A stretch of DNA of 64,000 bases from Amycolatopsis acididurans (GCF_012328925.1 NZ_JAAXLS010000001.1:496001-560000), one strand, 5' to 3'; shown: positions 8,446-17,603, counted from the stretch's first letter. Translations and numbers: made by a program. Notes: generated by a model not told the origin, from the letters alone.

Positions 8446-9558
8446 ATGAAGGCACGCGGAGCCGTCATCCACCAGATCGGCGCGAAATGGGAGGTGTGCG
8501 ATCTCGAGGTCGACGAACCCGGCGACAGCGAGGTGCTGATCAAGGTCATGGCCAGCGGCCTGTGCCACTCCGACGACCACTTCGTCACCGGCGATCTCGC
8601 CGTCGACCTGCCCATGGTCGGCGGGCACGAGGGCGCGGGCATCGTGGAGCGCGTCGGGTCGAAGGTGACCAGGGTCAAGCCCGGTGACCACGTCGCGACG
8701 CTGTTCATCCCGGCGTGTGGCACGTGCCGTTACTGCGCACAGGGCAAGCAGTACATCTGCGACAACGGCGCCGGGATGGAGCACGGCCGCGCCATGGACG
8801 GCACCGCCCGGTTCCACGCCGCCGACGGCAGCGACGTCGGTGGCGTGACCCGGCTGGGCACGTTCGCGAACTACCTGGTCTGTCACGAATCGCAGGCCGT
8901 GAAGGTGCCCGACGACATCCCGTTCGAACTGGCCTGCCTGGTGTCCTGCGGTGTGGCCACCGGCTACGGCGCTGCGGTCAACGGCGGGCCCGTCCACGCG
9001 GGCGACGTCGTGCTCGTCTGCGGGCTCGGCGGCGTCGGCGCGAACGCCGTGCAGGGCGCCCGGCACGCGGGTGCCGACCACGTGATCGTCGTGGATCCCG
9101 TGGCGTACAAGCAGGAACGGGCCGCCGACTTCGGCGCCACCGCGGCGTTCGGCTCGATCGGGCAGGCCCGGCCGCTCATCGACAGCCTCACCAACGGGCA
9201 GGGCGTGGACGTCGCGATCGTGACCGTCGGGCGCGTCGACGGCGACATCATCGGCGAGGCGTTCGCCGCCGTCGGCAAGGCCGGGCGGTGCGTGCTGGTG
9301 TCGGTCGGTTCCTCCGATCTGCACCTGGCCGTGAGCCCGCAGGACCTCACCAACTTCGCCAAGTCCATCAAGGGCGTCATGTACGGCGACTGCAACCCGA
9401 CCGCGGACATTCCCCGCCTGCTGGCGATGTACCGCAACGGCAGCATCAAGCTCGATGAACTGGTGACGCGGCGGTACTCGTTGGACGACATCAACCAGGC
9501 GGTCGAGGACATGCACGCCGGCCGCAACATCCGCGGCGTCCTCGTGCACCGCCACTGA
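8446..9558 (+). CDS. NDMA/mycofactocin-type zinc alcohol dehydrogenase
   Basis: This 370-residue medium-chain dehydrogenase has catalytic zinc ligands Cys40 (GLCHSDD) and His61-Glu62 (GGHEGAG). Structural zinc ligands are Cys91, Cys94, Cys97 and Cys105, and the nucleotide-binding motif is GLGGVGANA. The overall pattern (FIPACGTC, LGTFANYL, KVPDDIPFELACLVSCG) matches my memory of the NDMA-dependent alcohol dehydrogenases that keep NAD(H) tightly bound and pass electrons to mycofactocin. In the operon it precedes an aldehyde dehydrogenase, so the pair should oxidise a primary alcohol to an acid. Mycofactocin genes are not in the window. Family membership was judged by eye. Confidence 0.8.
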   Translation: MKARGAVIHQIGAKWEVCDLEVDEPGDSEVLIKVMASGLCHSDDHFVTGDLAVDLPMVGGHEGAGIVERVGSKVTRVKPGDHVATLFIPACGTCRYCAQGKQYICDNGAGMEHGRAMDGTARFHAADGSDVGGVTRLGTFANYLVCHESQAVKVPDDIPFELACLVSCGVATGYGAAVNGGPVHAGDVVLVCGLGGVGANAVQGARHAGADHVIVVDPVAYKQERAADFGATAAFGSIGQARPLIDSLTNGQGVDVAIVTVGRVDGDIIGEAFAAVGKAGRCVLVSVGSSDLHLAVSPQDLTNFAKSIKGVMYGDCNPTADIPRLLAMYRNGSIKLDELVTRRYSLDDINQAVEDMHAGRNIRGVLVHRH

Positions 9559-9588
9559 CGAATTTCCCCTTCACTCCAAGGAGATCCC

Positions 9589-11061
9589 TTGACCGCCGTG
9601 AACGAACGGACCCGGCCCGTCGAGCACACCCGCCTGCACATCGGCGGGCAGTGGCTCGACGCGGCCGACGGGGCAGAGCTGCCCAGCGTCGACCCCGCGA
9701 CCGGCGAGGTCTTCGCCAGCGTCGCGTGCGGTGGCGCCGCCGACGTCGACCGCGCCGTGGCCGCCGCGCGGGCGGCCTTCGAAAACGGTCCGTGGCCGAG
9801 GATGAAACCGAACGAACGCGCGGCCGCGTTGTGGCGGCTCGGTGATCTGCTGCTGGCCGACGCCGCCGAGATGGCCCGGATCGAGACCCTCGACCAGGGC
9901 AAGCCGTACGCGATCGCGCAGGCGGCCGACGTGCCCTCGGCCGCCGGTCTCTTCCACTACATGTCCGGGTACGCGACGAAGATCGAGGGCGAGACCATCC
10001 CGATCTCGGCGCCCGGCCAGTACCACACCTACACGCGCCGGGAACCACTCGGCGTGGTCGGCCTCATCGTGCCGTGGAACTTCCCGCTGGTGATCACCGC
10101 GTGGAAGGTCGCGCCCGCGCTCGCGGCGGGCAACACCGTGGTGCTCAAACCCGCCGAAGCCACCCCGCTGTCGGCGCTGCGCCTGGCCCGGCTCGCGCTG
10201 GAAGCCGGCATCCCGCCCGGTGTGCTCAACGTCGTCACCGGCCACGGCTCCACCGCGGGTGCGGCGCTGGCCGCGCATCCCGGCGTGGACAAGATCTCCT
10301 TCACCGGATCCACCGCCACCGGACGCAAGATCCTCGACGCGGCAGGGGGAAACCTCAAGCGCGTGACGCTGGAACTCGGCGGCAAGAGCGCCAACATCGT
10401 GTTCCCGGACGCCGATCTGGACAAAGCGATCGCGGGCTCGTCGGATGCGATCTTCTTCAACGCCGGGCAGGCGTGCGCGGCCGGGTCCCGGCTGTATGTC
10501 CACGACAGCGTGTACGACGAGTTCGTCGCCGGGCTGGTCGAGCGGGCCAAGCGGATCCGGGTGGGCGACGGCTTCGATCCGGCGACCGAGATCGGCCCGC
10601 TGGCCAGCCGTGAACATCTCGACCGGGTCAGCGCCTATCTCGACGCGGGCCGGGCCGAAGGCACGATCGTGACCGGCGGCAACCGGATCGGCGAGGCCGG
10701 CTACTTCGTCGAGCCCACGGTGATCGCCGACGCCGGCCCCGGCGCGCGGGTCACCCGCGAGGAGATCTTCGGCCCGGTCGTCGTCGCGAACCGGTTCACG
10801 AGCGAAGACGAGGTCGTGGCCGCGGCCAACGACACCCGCTACGGGCTCGCGGCCGGCGTCTGGACGGGCCGTGTCGGCACCGCCCACCGGGTGGCGAACC
10901 GGCTGCGGGCGGGCACCGTGTGGGTCAACACCTACGGCGTGTTCGACCCGAGCATGCCCTTCGGCGGGATGAAGGAATCGGGCTGGGGCCGGGAGATGGG
11001 GCACGAGGTGCTGCACGACTACACCGACGTCAAAACGGTCTGCGTGGACATCGATGGCTGA
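9589..11061 (+). CDS. NAD(P)-dependent aldehyde dehydrogenase
   Basis: This is a standard-length (490 residues) aldehyde dehydrogenase. It has the PWNFPLVI cofactor segment near residue 165, the general base Glu262 in LELGGKS, and the nucleophile Cys296 in NAGQACAAGS. The TTG at 9589 is taken as the start because AAGGAG lies five bases upstream; a GTG at 9598 is the alternative. It should oxidise the aldehyde made by the preceding alcohol dehydrogenase. It overlaps the next gene by eight bases. Confidence 0.9.
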   Translation: MTAVNERTRPVEHTRLHIGGQWLDAADGAELPSVDPATGEVFASVACGGAADVDRAVAAARAAFENGPWPRMKPNERAAALWRLGDLLLADAAEMARIETLDQGKPYAIAQAADVPSAAGLFHYMSGYATKIEGETIPISAPGQYHTYTRREPLGVVGLIVPWNFPLVITAWKVAPALAAGNTVVLKPAEATPLSALRLARLALEAGIPPGVLNVVTGHGSTAGAALAAHPGVDKISFTGSTATGRKILDAAGGNLKRVTLELGGKSANIVFPDADLDKAIAGSSDAIFFNAGQACAAGSRLYVHDSVYDEFVAGLVERAKRIRVGDGFDPATEIGPLASREHLDRVSAYLDAGRAEGTIVTGGNRIGEAGYFVEPTVIADAGPGARVTREEIFGPVVVANRFTSEDEVVAAANDTRYGLAAGVWTGRVGTAHRVANRLRAGTVWVNTYGVFDPSMPFGGMKESGWGREMGHEVLHDYTDVKTVCVDIDG

Positions 11062-12172
11062 GGGCACGATGACCACGACGGCCACCGTCTTCGATCCGGT
11101 GCGGCTGGGACCGTTCGAACTGGCCAACCGGGTCGTGATGGCGCCGATGACCCGCAACCGCGCGGATCCCGCCGGTGTGCTGCCGGATTCGGCCGCCGTG
11201 TACTACGCGCAGCGGGCCTGCGCCGGGCTCATCGTCACCGAGGGCACCCAGCCCAGCGCGGCGGCCAAGGGCTATCCCGGCACCCCGGGTATGCACGACG
11301 ACCGGCAGGAACAAGCGTGGCGGAAGGTGGCCGACGCGGTGCACGACGCGGGCGGCCGGATTTTCTGCCAGCTCATGCACACCGGCCGCATCGGCCACCA
11401 GAGCCTGATCCCCGCCGACGCCCGGATCGTGGCACCCAGCGCGATACCGGCCCAGCTCGAGGTGGCGCGCGCGGACGGGGTGATGGTGCCCGCCCCGGTG
11501 CCCGAAGCACTGACCCGCGAAGGCATCGCGGTGGTGGTGCGCGACTTCGCGCAGGCGGCGGTGCGTGCCGTCCGCGCCGGTCTCGACGGCGTCGAACTGC
11601 ACGCCGCCAACGGCTATCTGCTGCACCAGTTCCTCTCCCCGGGCACGAACCAGCGCGAGGACGCCTACGGGGGTTCGCCGAGCGCACGCGCCCGGTTCGT
11701 CGTCGAGGTCACCGAGGCAGTCGCGGCGGAGATCGGTGCCGAACGGATCGGCATCCGCATCTCGCCCGGTGGGCAGTTCAACGACATGCGGGACAAGGAA
11801 AACGAGGACACCTACCTCGCGCTGGCCGACGCGCTGGCCCCGCTGCGCCCGGCCTACCTGCACACCCTGCGCCGGCGATCCTCGCCGCTGCATCAGGAAC
11901 TGCGGCGCCGCTGGCCGACGGCGTACGTGCTCAACACCGGCTACCAAGGCGCCAGTGAACTGGCGGACGTCTCGCCGCTCGTCGCCTCGGGCGCGGCCGA
12001 TCTGGTCAGCGTGGGCCGCCTGTTCATCTCCAATCCCGATCTCGTCCGCCGCTGGCGGCACGGCCTGCCGCGGGCCGCATGGGACGAGTCGACCTTTTAC
12101 ACCGGCGGCGACCGCGGGTACACCGACTACCCGGACCACCCCGGCACGAACGAGCAGAGGAGCCAATCGTGA
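11054..12172 (+). CDS. old yellow enzyme family flavin ene-reductase
   Basis: The product (about 372 residues) is an FMN TIM-barrel of the old yellow enzyme family. It has the opening FDPVRLGPFELANRVVMAPMTRNRA, the middle HAANGYLLHQFLSPGTN and the closing NTGYQGASEL / VGRLFISNPDL elements. These enzymes reduce C=C bonds conjugated to a carbonyl, or nitro groups, using NAD(P)H. An ATG at 11069 with GAGGG just upstream is a good alternative start that would not overlap the aldehyde dehydrogenase. In the operon it could saturate an enone or enal intermediate. Confidence 0.85.
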   Translation: MAEGTMTTTATVFDPVRLGPFELANRVVMAPMTRNRADPAGVLPDSAAVYYAQRACAGLIVTEGTQPSAAAKGYPGTPGMHDDRQEQAWRKVADAVHDAGGRIFCQLMHTGRIGHQSLIPADARIVAPSAIPAQLEVARADGVMVPAPVPEALTREGIAVVVRDFAQAAVRAVRAGLDGVELHAANGYLLHQFLSPGTNQREDAYGGSPSARARFVVEVTEAVAAEIGAERIGIRISPGGQFNDMRDKENEDTYLALADALAPLRPAYLHTLRRRSSPLHQELRRRWPTAYVLNTGYQGASELADVSPLVASGAADLVSVGRLFISNPDLVRRWRHGLPRAAWDESTFYTGGDRGYTDYPDHPGTNEQRSQS

Positions 12173-12909
12173 GCACAGCGGGACCATTGACCGGGCAGGT
12201 CGTGGTGGTGACCGGCGCCGCCTCGGGCATCGGCGAGGCCACCGCCAAGGTGTTCCGCGCGCAGGGCGCGGCCGTGGTGGGCTGGGATCTGTCCGGCACA
12301 CCCGAATCGGATCCGGTGGACCTCACCGACGTGGCCTCGGTCCGCGCCGCCGCGGACGCGGTGCTCGCGCGGCACGGCCGGGTGGACGCGCTGGTCAACT
12401 GCGCGGGAATCATCACCGAGAACCTTCCCGTCGAGGACACCGATCCGGCGGATTTCCGGCGCAACTTCGACGTCAACGTCGGCGGGATCGTCAACGCGAG
12501 CCAGGCGCTGCACGCGGCGCTGGCGCAGTCGCGTGGCGCCGTGGTGAACGTCGCGTCGCAGGCCGCACTGGTGTGCCTGCCGCACCAGTCGGCGTATTCG
12601 GCGTCCAAGGGCGCCGTCGCCGCACTGACCCGTTCGATGGCGATCGACTGGGCGGCGACCGGTATCCGGGTCAACGCCGTGTGCCCCGGCTTCACCCTCA
12701 CCCCGATGGCGGTCAAGCAGATGACGCCGGAACTCGACGCCGCGGTGTCGCGCCGGGTGCCGCTGGGGCGGATGTTCCAGCCCGAGGAAATCGGCGCGGT
12801 GATCGCGTTCCTGGCCTCGCCCGCGGCTTCGGCGGTGACGGGCGTGGTCATGCCGGTCGACGGTGGCTGGACCGCGGGCGAGCCCGCGCTGCCCATGGGG
12901 GCGGCATGA
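12169..12909 (+). CDS. short-chain dehydrogenase/reductase
   Basis: This classical SDR of 246 residues has TGAASGIGEA as the cofactor glycine motif, NCAG in the fourth strand region, catalytic Tyr143/Lys147 (YSASK), and VNAVCPGFTLTPM after the active site. No acidic residue typical of NADPH or NADH selection can be assigned securely. The GTG at 12169 overlaps the previous stop. It has a close paralogue immediately downstream, so the two may act on stereoisomers or on successive hydroxyls of the same intermediate. Confidence 0.85.
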   Translation: MSTAGPLTGQVVVVTGAASGIGEATAKVFRAQGAAVVGWDLSGTPESDPVDLTDVASVRAAADAVLARHGRVDALVNCAGIITENLPVEDTDPADFRRNFDVNVGGIVNASQALHAALAQSRGAVVNVASQAALVCLPHQSAYSASKGAVAALTRSMAIDWAATGIRVNAVCPGFTLTPMAVKQMTPELDAAVSRRVPLGRMFQPEEIGAVIAFLASPAASAVTGVVMPVDGGWTAGEPALPMGAA

Positions 12910-13652
12910 TCGCCTACGTGACCGGGGCCAGTTCGGGCATCGGCCGCGGGGCCGCGGTCCGGCTCGCCGCGGACGGCGCGAAGGTGGTGCTGCTGGGCCG
13001 GGATCAGTCCCGTTTGGACAAGGCGGCCGCGGAATGCGGACCGGACGCGGTCACCGCCGCGTTCGACGTCACCGACGCGTCGACAGTGGACACCGTGCTG
13101 CCGGAGCTGCTCGCCCGCACCGGCCCGCCCGGGGTCGTGGTGCACGCGGCGGGCCAGACGGTCGTCGGCTCGCTGGATTCGCTCACCGCCGAACAGTGGC
13201 ACCGGCAGCTCGACGTCAACCTGACCGGCATCCACACCCTCAACCGGCACCTGTGGCCCGCGATGCTGCCCGCCGGGGGAGCGATCGTGCTGGTGGCCTC
13301 GACGGCATCGTTCGCGGCGTTCCCGCAGGACGCCGCCTACGTCGCGTCGAAGGGTGCGGTGCTCGCGCTGACCAAGGCCATGGCGCTGGACGGCGCGCCC
13401 GCCGGCATCCGGGTCAACGCCGTGTGCCCCGGTTTCATCCGCACCCCGAACCTGGAAGGCTACTTCGACGCGCAGGACGATCCGGCGGCCGCGGCCGCCG
13501 GTGCCGCGGCCGCCGCGCCGCTGGGCCGGATGGGCACCCCCGCCGACGTCGCCGCCGCGATCGCGTTCCTGGCCTCGCCCGACGCCCGGTTCATCACCGG
13601 GGCCTCACTGCTGGTGGACGGCGGCCTGATGGCCAAGGTGCCGACCGCCTGA
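12906..13652 (+). CDS. short-chain dehydrogenase/reductase (second copy)
   Basis: This 248-residue classical SDR has TGASSGIGRG, a VHAAG element in place of the usual NNAG, and Tyr145/Lys149 (YVASK). The C-terminus is VNAVCPGFIRTPNLEGYF, close to that of its upstream neighbour. Its start is embedded in the neighbour's stop (ATGA). It is the last gene of the ten-gene operon begun at 3407. The replacement of the first Asn of NNAG by His is unusual but tolerated in several SDR branches. Substrate unknown. Confidence 0.85.
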   Translation: MIAYVTGASSGIGRGAAVRLAADGAKVVLLGRDQSRLDKAAAECGPDAVTAAFDVTDASTVDTVLPELLARTGPPGVVVHAAGQTVVGSLDSLTAEQWHRQLDVNLTGIHTLNRHLWPAMLPAGGAIVLVASTASFAAFPQDAAYVASKGAVLALTKAMALDGAPAGIRVNAVCPGFIRTPNLEGYFDAQDDPAAAAAGAAAAAPLGRMGTPADVAAAIAFLASPDARFITGASLLVDGGLMAKVPTA

Positions 13653-13694
13653 CCCCGGTCCATGACGGGAAATCCACACCATGACAGAATCGCC

Positions 13695-13714
13695 AACTGT
13701 TGACAGTTGTCAGT
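13695..13714 (+). promoter_or_regulatory. operator/promoter B of the GntR-linked regulon
   Basis: AACTGTTGACAGTTGTCAGT here is identical over all 20 bases to the site at 3311. It includes a -35-like TTGACA at 13700-13705. The -10 is weak (CCGAAT at 17 bp spacing). It lies 85 bp before the lyase gene, in a 147-bp gap separating the first and second operons. Confidence 0.75.
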
Positions 13715-13799
13715 TTCCGAGACCGAATGACAGAGTGGGGGAGCGAAAGGTGAACGTCTCGCGATCATCCACGGTTCCGATCGACCTCGAGGAGGCCTC

Positions 13800-14693
13800 A
13801 TGACCACCCCGGCGCGAACACTGCGTGCCCTTCTCGGCGCGCAGGCTCGTCCGCTGCTGCTGCCCGGCGCGGCGAACGCCCTGACCGCGCGGGTGGTGGA
13901 GGACGCGGGGTTCGACGCCGTCTACGTCACCGGCGCGGGCGTGACCAACACCTACCTGGGGATGCCCGATCACGGGCTGCTGAGCCTGGACGAGCTGAGC
14001 GCGCACGTCGAGGCGATCTGTGACGTCGTGGGCATCCCGGTGATCGTGGACGCCGACACCGGATTCGGCAACGCGCTCAACGTGCAACGCTCCATCCGCA
14101 GGCTGGAACGCGCCGGTGCGGCGGGGGTGCAGATCGAGGACCAGGTCAGCCCCAAGAAATGCGGGCACTTCAGCGGCAAGGAAGTGGTGTCGGCGCAGGA
14201 GATGACCGGCAAGATCCAAGCCGCCGTCGACGCCCGCCACGACGACGACCTGGTCATCGTCGCCCGCACCGACGCGCGTGCGATCGAAGGGCTGGACGCC
14301 GCGTGCGAACGTGCCGCCGCCTATCTCGACGCCGGCGCCGACGTGATTTTCGTGGAAGCGCCGGAAAGCGTCGAGGAGATGCGCGAGATCACCCGTCGCG
14401 TGCCTGGTCTGCACGTCGCGAACATGGTGGAGGGCGGGCGGACCCCGATCCTGTCGCGCCAGGAACTGGGCGAGCTGGGTTTCGCCGTGGCTCTCTACGC
14501 CAACGCGACCATGCGCGGCGCGGTGGTCGGTATGCGCGAGGTGCTCCATCATCTGGGCAAGCACGGGGACACCCGCGAGGCGGCGGATTTGATGATCAGC
14601 TGGGAGGATCGGCAGGCGCTCGTGCGCAAGCCGGAGTTCGACCGGCTCGAGGAGCGGTACGCGGCTACCGCGGAACGGAGGCGCATCCGGTGA
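13800..14693 (+). CDS. isocitrate lyase/PEP mutase superfamily C-C lyase
   Basis: This 297-residue TIM-barrel has the superfamily motifs in order: YVTGAGVTNTYLG, VDADTGFGN, VQIEDQ, KKCGH with Cys121, VARTDARA, VEAPES and NMVEGG. The KKCGH loop with its acid/base cysteine marks the lyases (methylisocitrate, 2,3-dimethylmalate or isocitrate type) and argues against phosphonate mutase or oxaloacetate decarboxylase. It should therefore split a substituted malate- or isocitrate-like acid into pyruvate or glyoxylate plus a second acid. AGGAGG lies about six bases before the ATG. It starts the second operon of the regulon. Confidence 0.8.
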   Translation: MTTPARTLRALLGAQARPLLLPGAANALTARVVEDAGFDAVYVTGAGVTNTYLGMPDHGLLSLDELSAHVEAICDVVGIPVIVDADTGFGNALNVQRSIRRLERAGAAGVQIEDQVSPKKCGHFSGKEVVSAQEMTGKIQAAVDARHDDDLVIVARTDARAIEGLDAACERAAAYLDAGADVIFVEAPESVEEMREITRRVPGLHVANMVEGGRTPILSRQELGELGFAVALYANATMRGAVVGMREVLHHLGKHGDTREAADLMISWEDRQALVRKPEFDRLEERYAATAERRRIR

Positions 14694-16105
14694 GCAACGA
14701 CGGCATTCACGAGCTGAGGCTTCGCGGTGGCCGCGTCTTCCAGCACGGCGCGGGCCTGCAGGAGCTGGACATCCTGGTCACCGGCGGGATGATCAGCGGC
14801 CTGGTGGCACCCGGCACGCCGGTCAGTGCCGCCGAGGAGGTCGACGTGACCGGCAAGGTCGTGCTGCCCGGCGGCATCGACCCGCACGTCCATCTGGGCA
14901 AGGACATCCGGGTTCCGCGCGACCCCGACGACGCGTCGTGCGAGACCGCGTCCGCGGTGGCGGGCGGCATCACGACGATGCTCGTGTACCTGATGAGCGC
15001 CGATCCCTACGAGGGGGTCTTCGCCGCCTCCGACGCGGCGATGGCGGGCAACTCCCACACCGACTACGGATTCCACTTCGTGCTCGGCACCGACGAGCAG
15101 GTCGCGCAGATTCCGGCCTATGTCCGCGAACTCGGCGTGCCCAGCTTCAAGTTCTTCATGAACTTCCGTGGCGACGAGGGCAAATACCTCGGCCTGCCCG
15201 GCAATGACGACGCCTACATGTACGGACTGCTCGGGACGGCCGCCGACGCCGGGGCCGTGGTCAACCCGCACCCGGAGAACATCGAGCTGGTGTGGAAACT
15301 GCGCGACCAGCCGCGCGACGAGTCGCTGCCGCCACTGGAGGCGTGGTACCGCAGCAGGCCGCCGGTCGTCGAGGCCGAGGCGGTGCAGCGGGTCGCCTAC
15401 TTCGCCAGCGCCACCGGGGCGTCGGTGTACGCGGTGCACACGAGCAGCAAGGCCGCGCTCGACGCGATGCGGATGCAGCAGAGCGCCTATCCGAACCTGT
15501 TCACCGAGACCTGCACCCAGTACCTCACGCTGACCACCGATTCCGGCTGCGGCACCTATGGCAAGGTCAACCCGCCGGTGCGGCACCGCGAGGACGTCGA
15601 GGCGCTGTGGGAGGGCCTGCGCACCGGTGCGGTGGACACGGTCGGCTCCGACCACAACGCCCGGCACCGCACCGCGAAGGAGAAGGACATCTGGTCCGCC
15701 TCGGCGGGCTTCCCCGGCACCGGCCTCGTGCTGCCGACGACCGTGGGGGAGGGGCTGCGCCGGGGCATCGAGCTGGAACGGCTCGTCGACGCCACCAGCA
15801 CGCGGGCCGCTCAGCTGTTCGGGCTCTTTCCCCGCAAGGGAACCATCCGCGTCGGCTCCGACGCCGACCTCGCCGTGGTGGACCTGAACGCCACCACCAC
15901 GGTGCGCGCCGAAACGCAGTACTCGGCGGCCGAGTACTCGCCGTGGGAGGGCACGGAAATCCCGCTGCGGGTCGTGCACACGATCGTCCGCGGCCACTTC
16001 GCGCTCCGCGACGGAAAGCTGTCGACCACCCCGAGGGGCACGTATCTCGCGCGCAGCCGCGGCGGCGCGGCCGCGCTGGCCCACCAACAGAAGGAGTTCG
16101 CATGA
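14690..16105 (+). CDS. hydantoinase/dihydropyrimidinase-type cyclic amidohydrolase
   Basis: The 471-residue product has the amidohydrolase metal site of the dihydropyrimidinase family: His66 and His68 (DPHVHLG), a lysine in position to be carboxylated (Lys154, SFKFFMNF), His in NPHPEN, His in AVHTSS and Asp in GSDHNA. The length matches D-hydantoinases. The reaction is hydrolysis of a cyclic amide or ureide; the neighbouring cysteine hydrolase would then remove the N-carbamoyl or amide group. The GTG at 14690 overlaps the stop of the lyase gene, so the two are coupled. Confidence 0.85.
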   Translation: MSNDGIHELRLRGGRVFQHGAGLQELDILVTGGMISGLVAPGTPVSAAEEVDVTGKVVLPGGIDPHVHLGKDIRVPRDPDDASCETASAVAGGITTMLVYLMSADPYEGVFAASDAAMAGNSHTDYGFHFVLGTDEQVAQIPAYVRELGVPSFKFFMNFRGDEGKYLGLPGNDDAYMYGLLGTAADAGAVVNPHPENIELVWKLRDQPRDESLPPLEAWYRSRPPVVEAEAVQRVAYFASATGASVYAVHTSSKAALDAMRMQQSAYPNLFTETCTQYLTLTTDSGCGTYGKVNPPVRHREDVEALWEGLRTGAVDTVGSDHNARHRTAKEKDIWSASAGFPGTGLVLPTTVGEGLRRGIELERLVDATSTRAAQLFGLFPRKGTIRVGSDADLAVVDLNATTTVRAETQYSAAEYSPWEGTEIPLRVVHTIVRGHFALRDGKLSTTPRGTYLARSRGGAAALAHQQKEFA

Positions 16106-16806
16106 CCGAGCAGGCCTGGACGGTGGGCGGCGCGGGAGTCATCGACGAAACCACGCTGCGGCACTACGAACTCGCCGGTTTCGGCAAGCCCGTCGGGCTG
16201 GGCACGCGACCGGCGCTGCTGATCATCGACGTGCAGTACCGGACCGTGGGCACCACGCCCCTGCCGTTCGAGTCCGCCGTCGAGGAGTTCCCGACCAGTT
16301 GCGGAGAGGTCGGCTGGGCCGCGGTCGGGCAGATCGCGCGGCTGGTGGAGACCTTCCGCGCGAAGGGCTGGCCGATCCTGTACCCGCACGTGGCGCCGAA
16401 GAAGTCCTACGACGCGGGCAGGCTCGGCGCGAAAGTGCCCGGCATCATGGACATTCCGGCCAAGGGCTACGAATTCGTCGCCGAGGTCGCGCCCGCCGAG
16501 GGCGACGTGCTGGTGCCGAAACGGCATCCCAGCGCCTTTTTCGGCACCCCGCTCGTGAGCTACCTGGTGGAGACCGGAGCGGATTCCCTTGTGGTGACCG
16601 GATGTACGACGTCGGGATGCGTGCGCTCCAGTGTCGCGGACGCGTTTTCCTACAACTTCCGGGTCAGCGTGCCCGCCGACGCGGTATACGACCGCAGTCC
16701 GGTGGTGCACGAGGTCAATCTCTTCGACATGGCCCAGAAGTACGCAGATGTGACCACGACGGACTCGTTGCTCACCGCGCTGTCCGGGCTGCCTGCCCGC
16801 GGCTAG
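16102..16806 (+). CDS. isochorismatase-like cysteine hydrolase (N-carbamoyl amidase type)
   Basis: This 234-residue protein has the catalytic triad of the isochorismatase-like hydrolases: Asp43 (IIDVQ), Lys140 (PKRHPSAFFGT) and Cys173 (TTSGCVRSS). The GCTTSGCVR pattern is that of N-carbamoylsarcosine amidase and related amidases rather than of isochorismatases. Coupled by overlap to a hydantoinase, it fits the second step of ring opening followed by decarbamoylation or deamidation. It is the last gene before a strong terminator. Confidence 0.85.
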   Translation: MTEQAWTVGGAGVIDETTLRHYELAGFGKPVGLGTRPALLIIDVQYRTVGTTPLPFESAVEEFPTSCGEVGWAAVGQIARLVETFRAKGWPILYPHVAPKKSYDAGRLGAKVPGIMDIPAKGYEFVAEVAPAEGDVLVPKRHPSAFFGTPLVSYLVETGADSLVVTGCTTSGCVRSSVADAFSYNFRVSVPADAVYDRSPVVHEVNLFDMAQKYADVTTTDSLLTALSGLPARG

Positions 16807-16814
16807 CCGGCATC

Positions 16815-16847
16815 GGCGGCGGCTTGCGGGTTGCGCAAGCCGCCGCC
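16815..16847. terminator. bidirectional hairpin terminator
   Basis: A perfect 14-bp inverted repeat (16815-16828 and 16834-16847) with a 5-base loop lies between the convergent hydrolase and GntR genes. TTTT follows on the + strand. It is well placed to stop transcription from both sides. Confidence 0.85.
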
Positions 16848-16850
16848 TTT

Positions 16851-17531
16851 TCAGTCGTTTTCGTTGCTGCGCAAGACCGTCAAGGCGTTGTTCAGCGAGC
16901 TCACCAGGTGCGCTTCGAGCAGCGCCGCGGCGTGGTCGCCGTCCCGGGAGGCCAGCGCCGCGACGATCGCGCGGTGCTCGTCCAGTGCCGTGCGGGCGCG
17001 CCGCGGCTGGTGCGCGGAGCGGGCGCGGGCGAGCTGGATCTTCCTGCCGACTTCGGTCAGCGCGGTCACCAGCGGCGGTTTCGCCGCGAGCCCCGCCAAC
17101 CGGGCGTGGAAATCCTGATCGGCGGGATAGGCGCCGGTCGCGTCGCCGCCCATGCTGCTCTCGGTCTTGTCGAGCAGTTCGGTGAGCTCGTCGATGCGTT
17201 GCTGTTGCGCGTGCCGGGCCGCGAGCCGCACCGCGTGCGTTTCGAGTGCGGTCCGCAGTTCGTAGAAGTCGGTCAGCTCGGTCGGGGAGAAGGAACGGAC
17301 ATAGACGCCGCGATGTGTCACCGCCTCGACGAGCCCTTCGCTGGCCAGCCGCTGGATGGCTTCGCGCAGCGGACCGCGGCTGATTCCGAGCGCCTGCGAC
17401 AGATGTACTTCGTTGAGGCGTTCCCCGGGTGCCAGTGTGCCGTCGAGGATCATGTCCCGCAGCACCTCGAGACTGCGGCTGGAGAAAGTCGCCAGTCTGC
17501 CGAGCTTGGCGGGACGGGTCTGCTCGCTCAC
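16851..17531 (-). CDS. GntR/FCD transcriptional regulator, likely controller of the flanking regulon
   Basis: The 226-residue product has an N-terminal winged helix-turn-helix (about residues 15-80: ILDGTLAPGERLNEVHLSQALGIS, then GPLREAIQRLASEGLV). The C-terminus is an FCD-type all-helical ligand domain with the acidic/His metal or ligand residues typical of FadR subfamily members. It lies between the second and third operons, facing away from the third. A sequence matching half of the shared operator (AACTGTTGA) lies about 75 bp upstream of its start, and operator C about 130 bp upstream. It is the obvious candidate to bind the three operators and respond to a pathway acid, and may repress itself. 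Confidence 0.85.
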   Translation of the reverse strand: MSEQTRPAKLGRLATFSSRSLEVLRDMILDGTLAPGERLNEVHLSQALGISRGPLREAIQRLASEGLVEAVTHRGVYVRSFSPTELTDFYELRTALETHAVRLAARHAQQQRIDELTELLDKTESSMGGDATGAYPADQDFHARLAGLAAKPPLVTALTEVGRKIQLARARSAHQPRRARTALDEHRAIVAALASRDGDHAAALLEAHLVSSLNNALTVLRSNEND

Positions 17532-17603
17532 CAGGTCTCCTTTACACGGTCGCTTCGCCGTGCCGTGCGGATCGGGGCCGCGTCGCAGACCGTTGAAGCT
17601 GCC

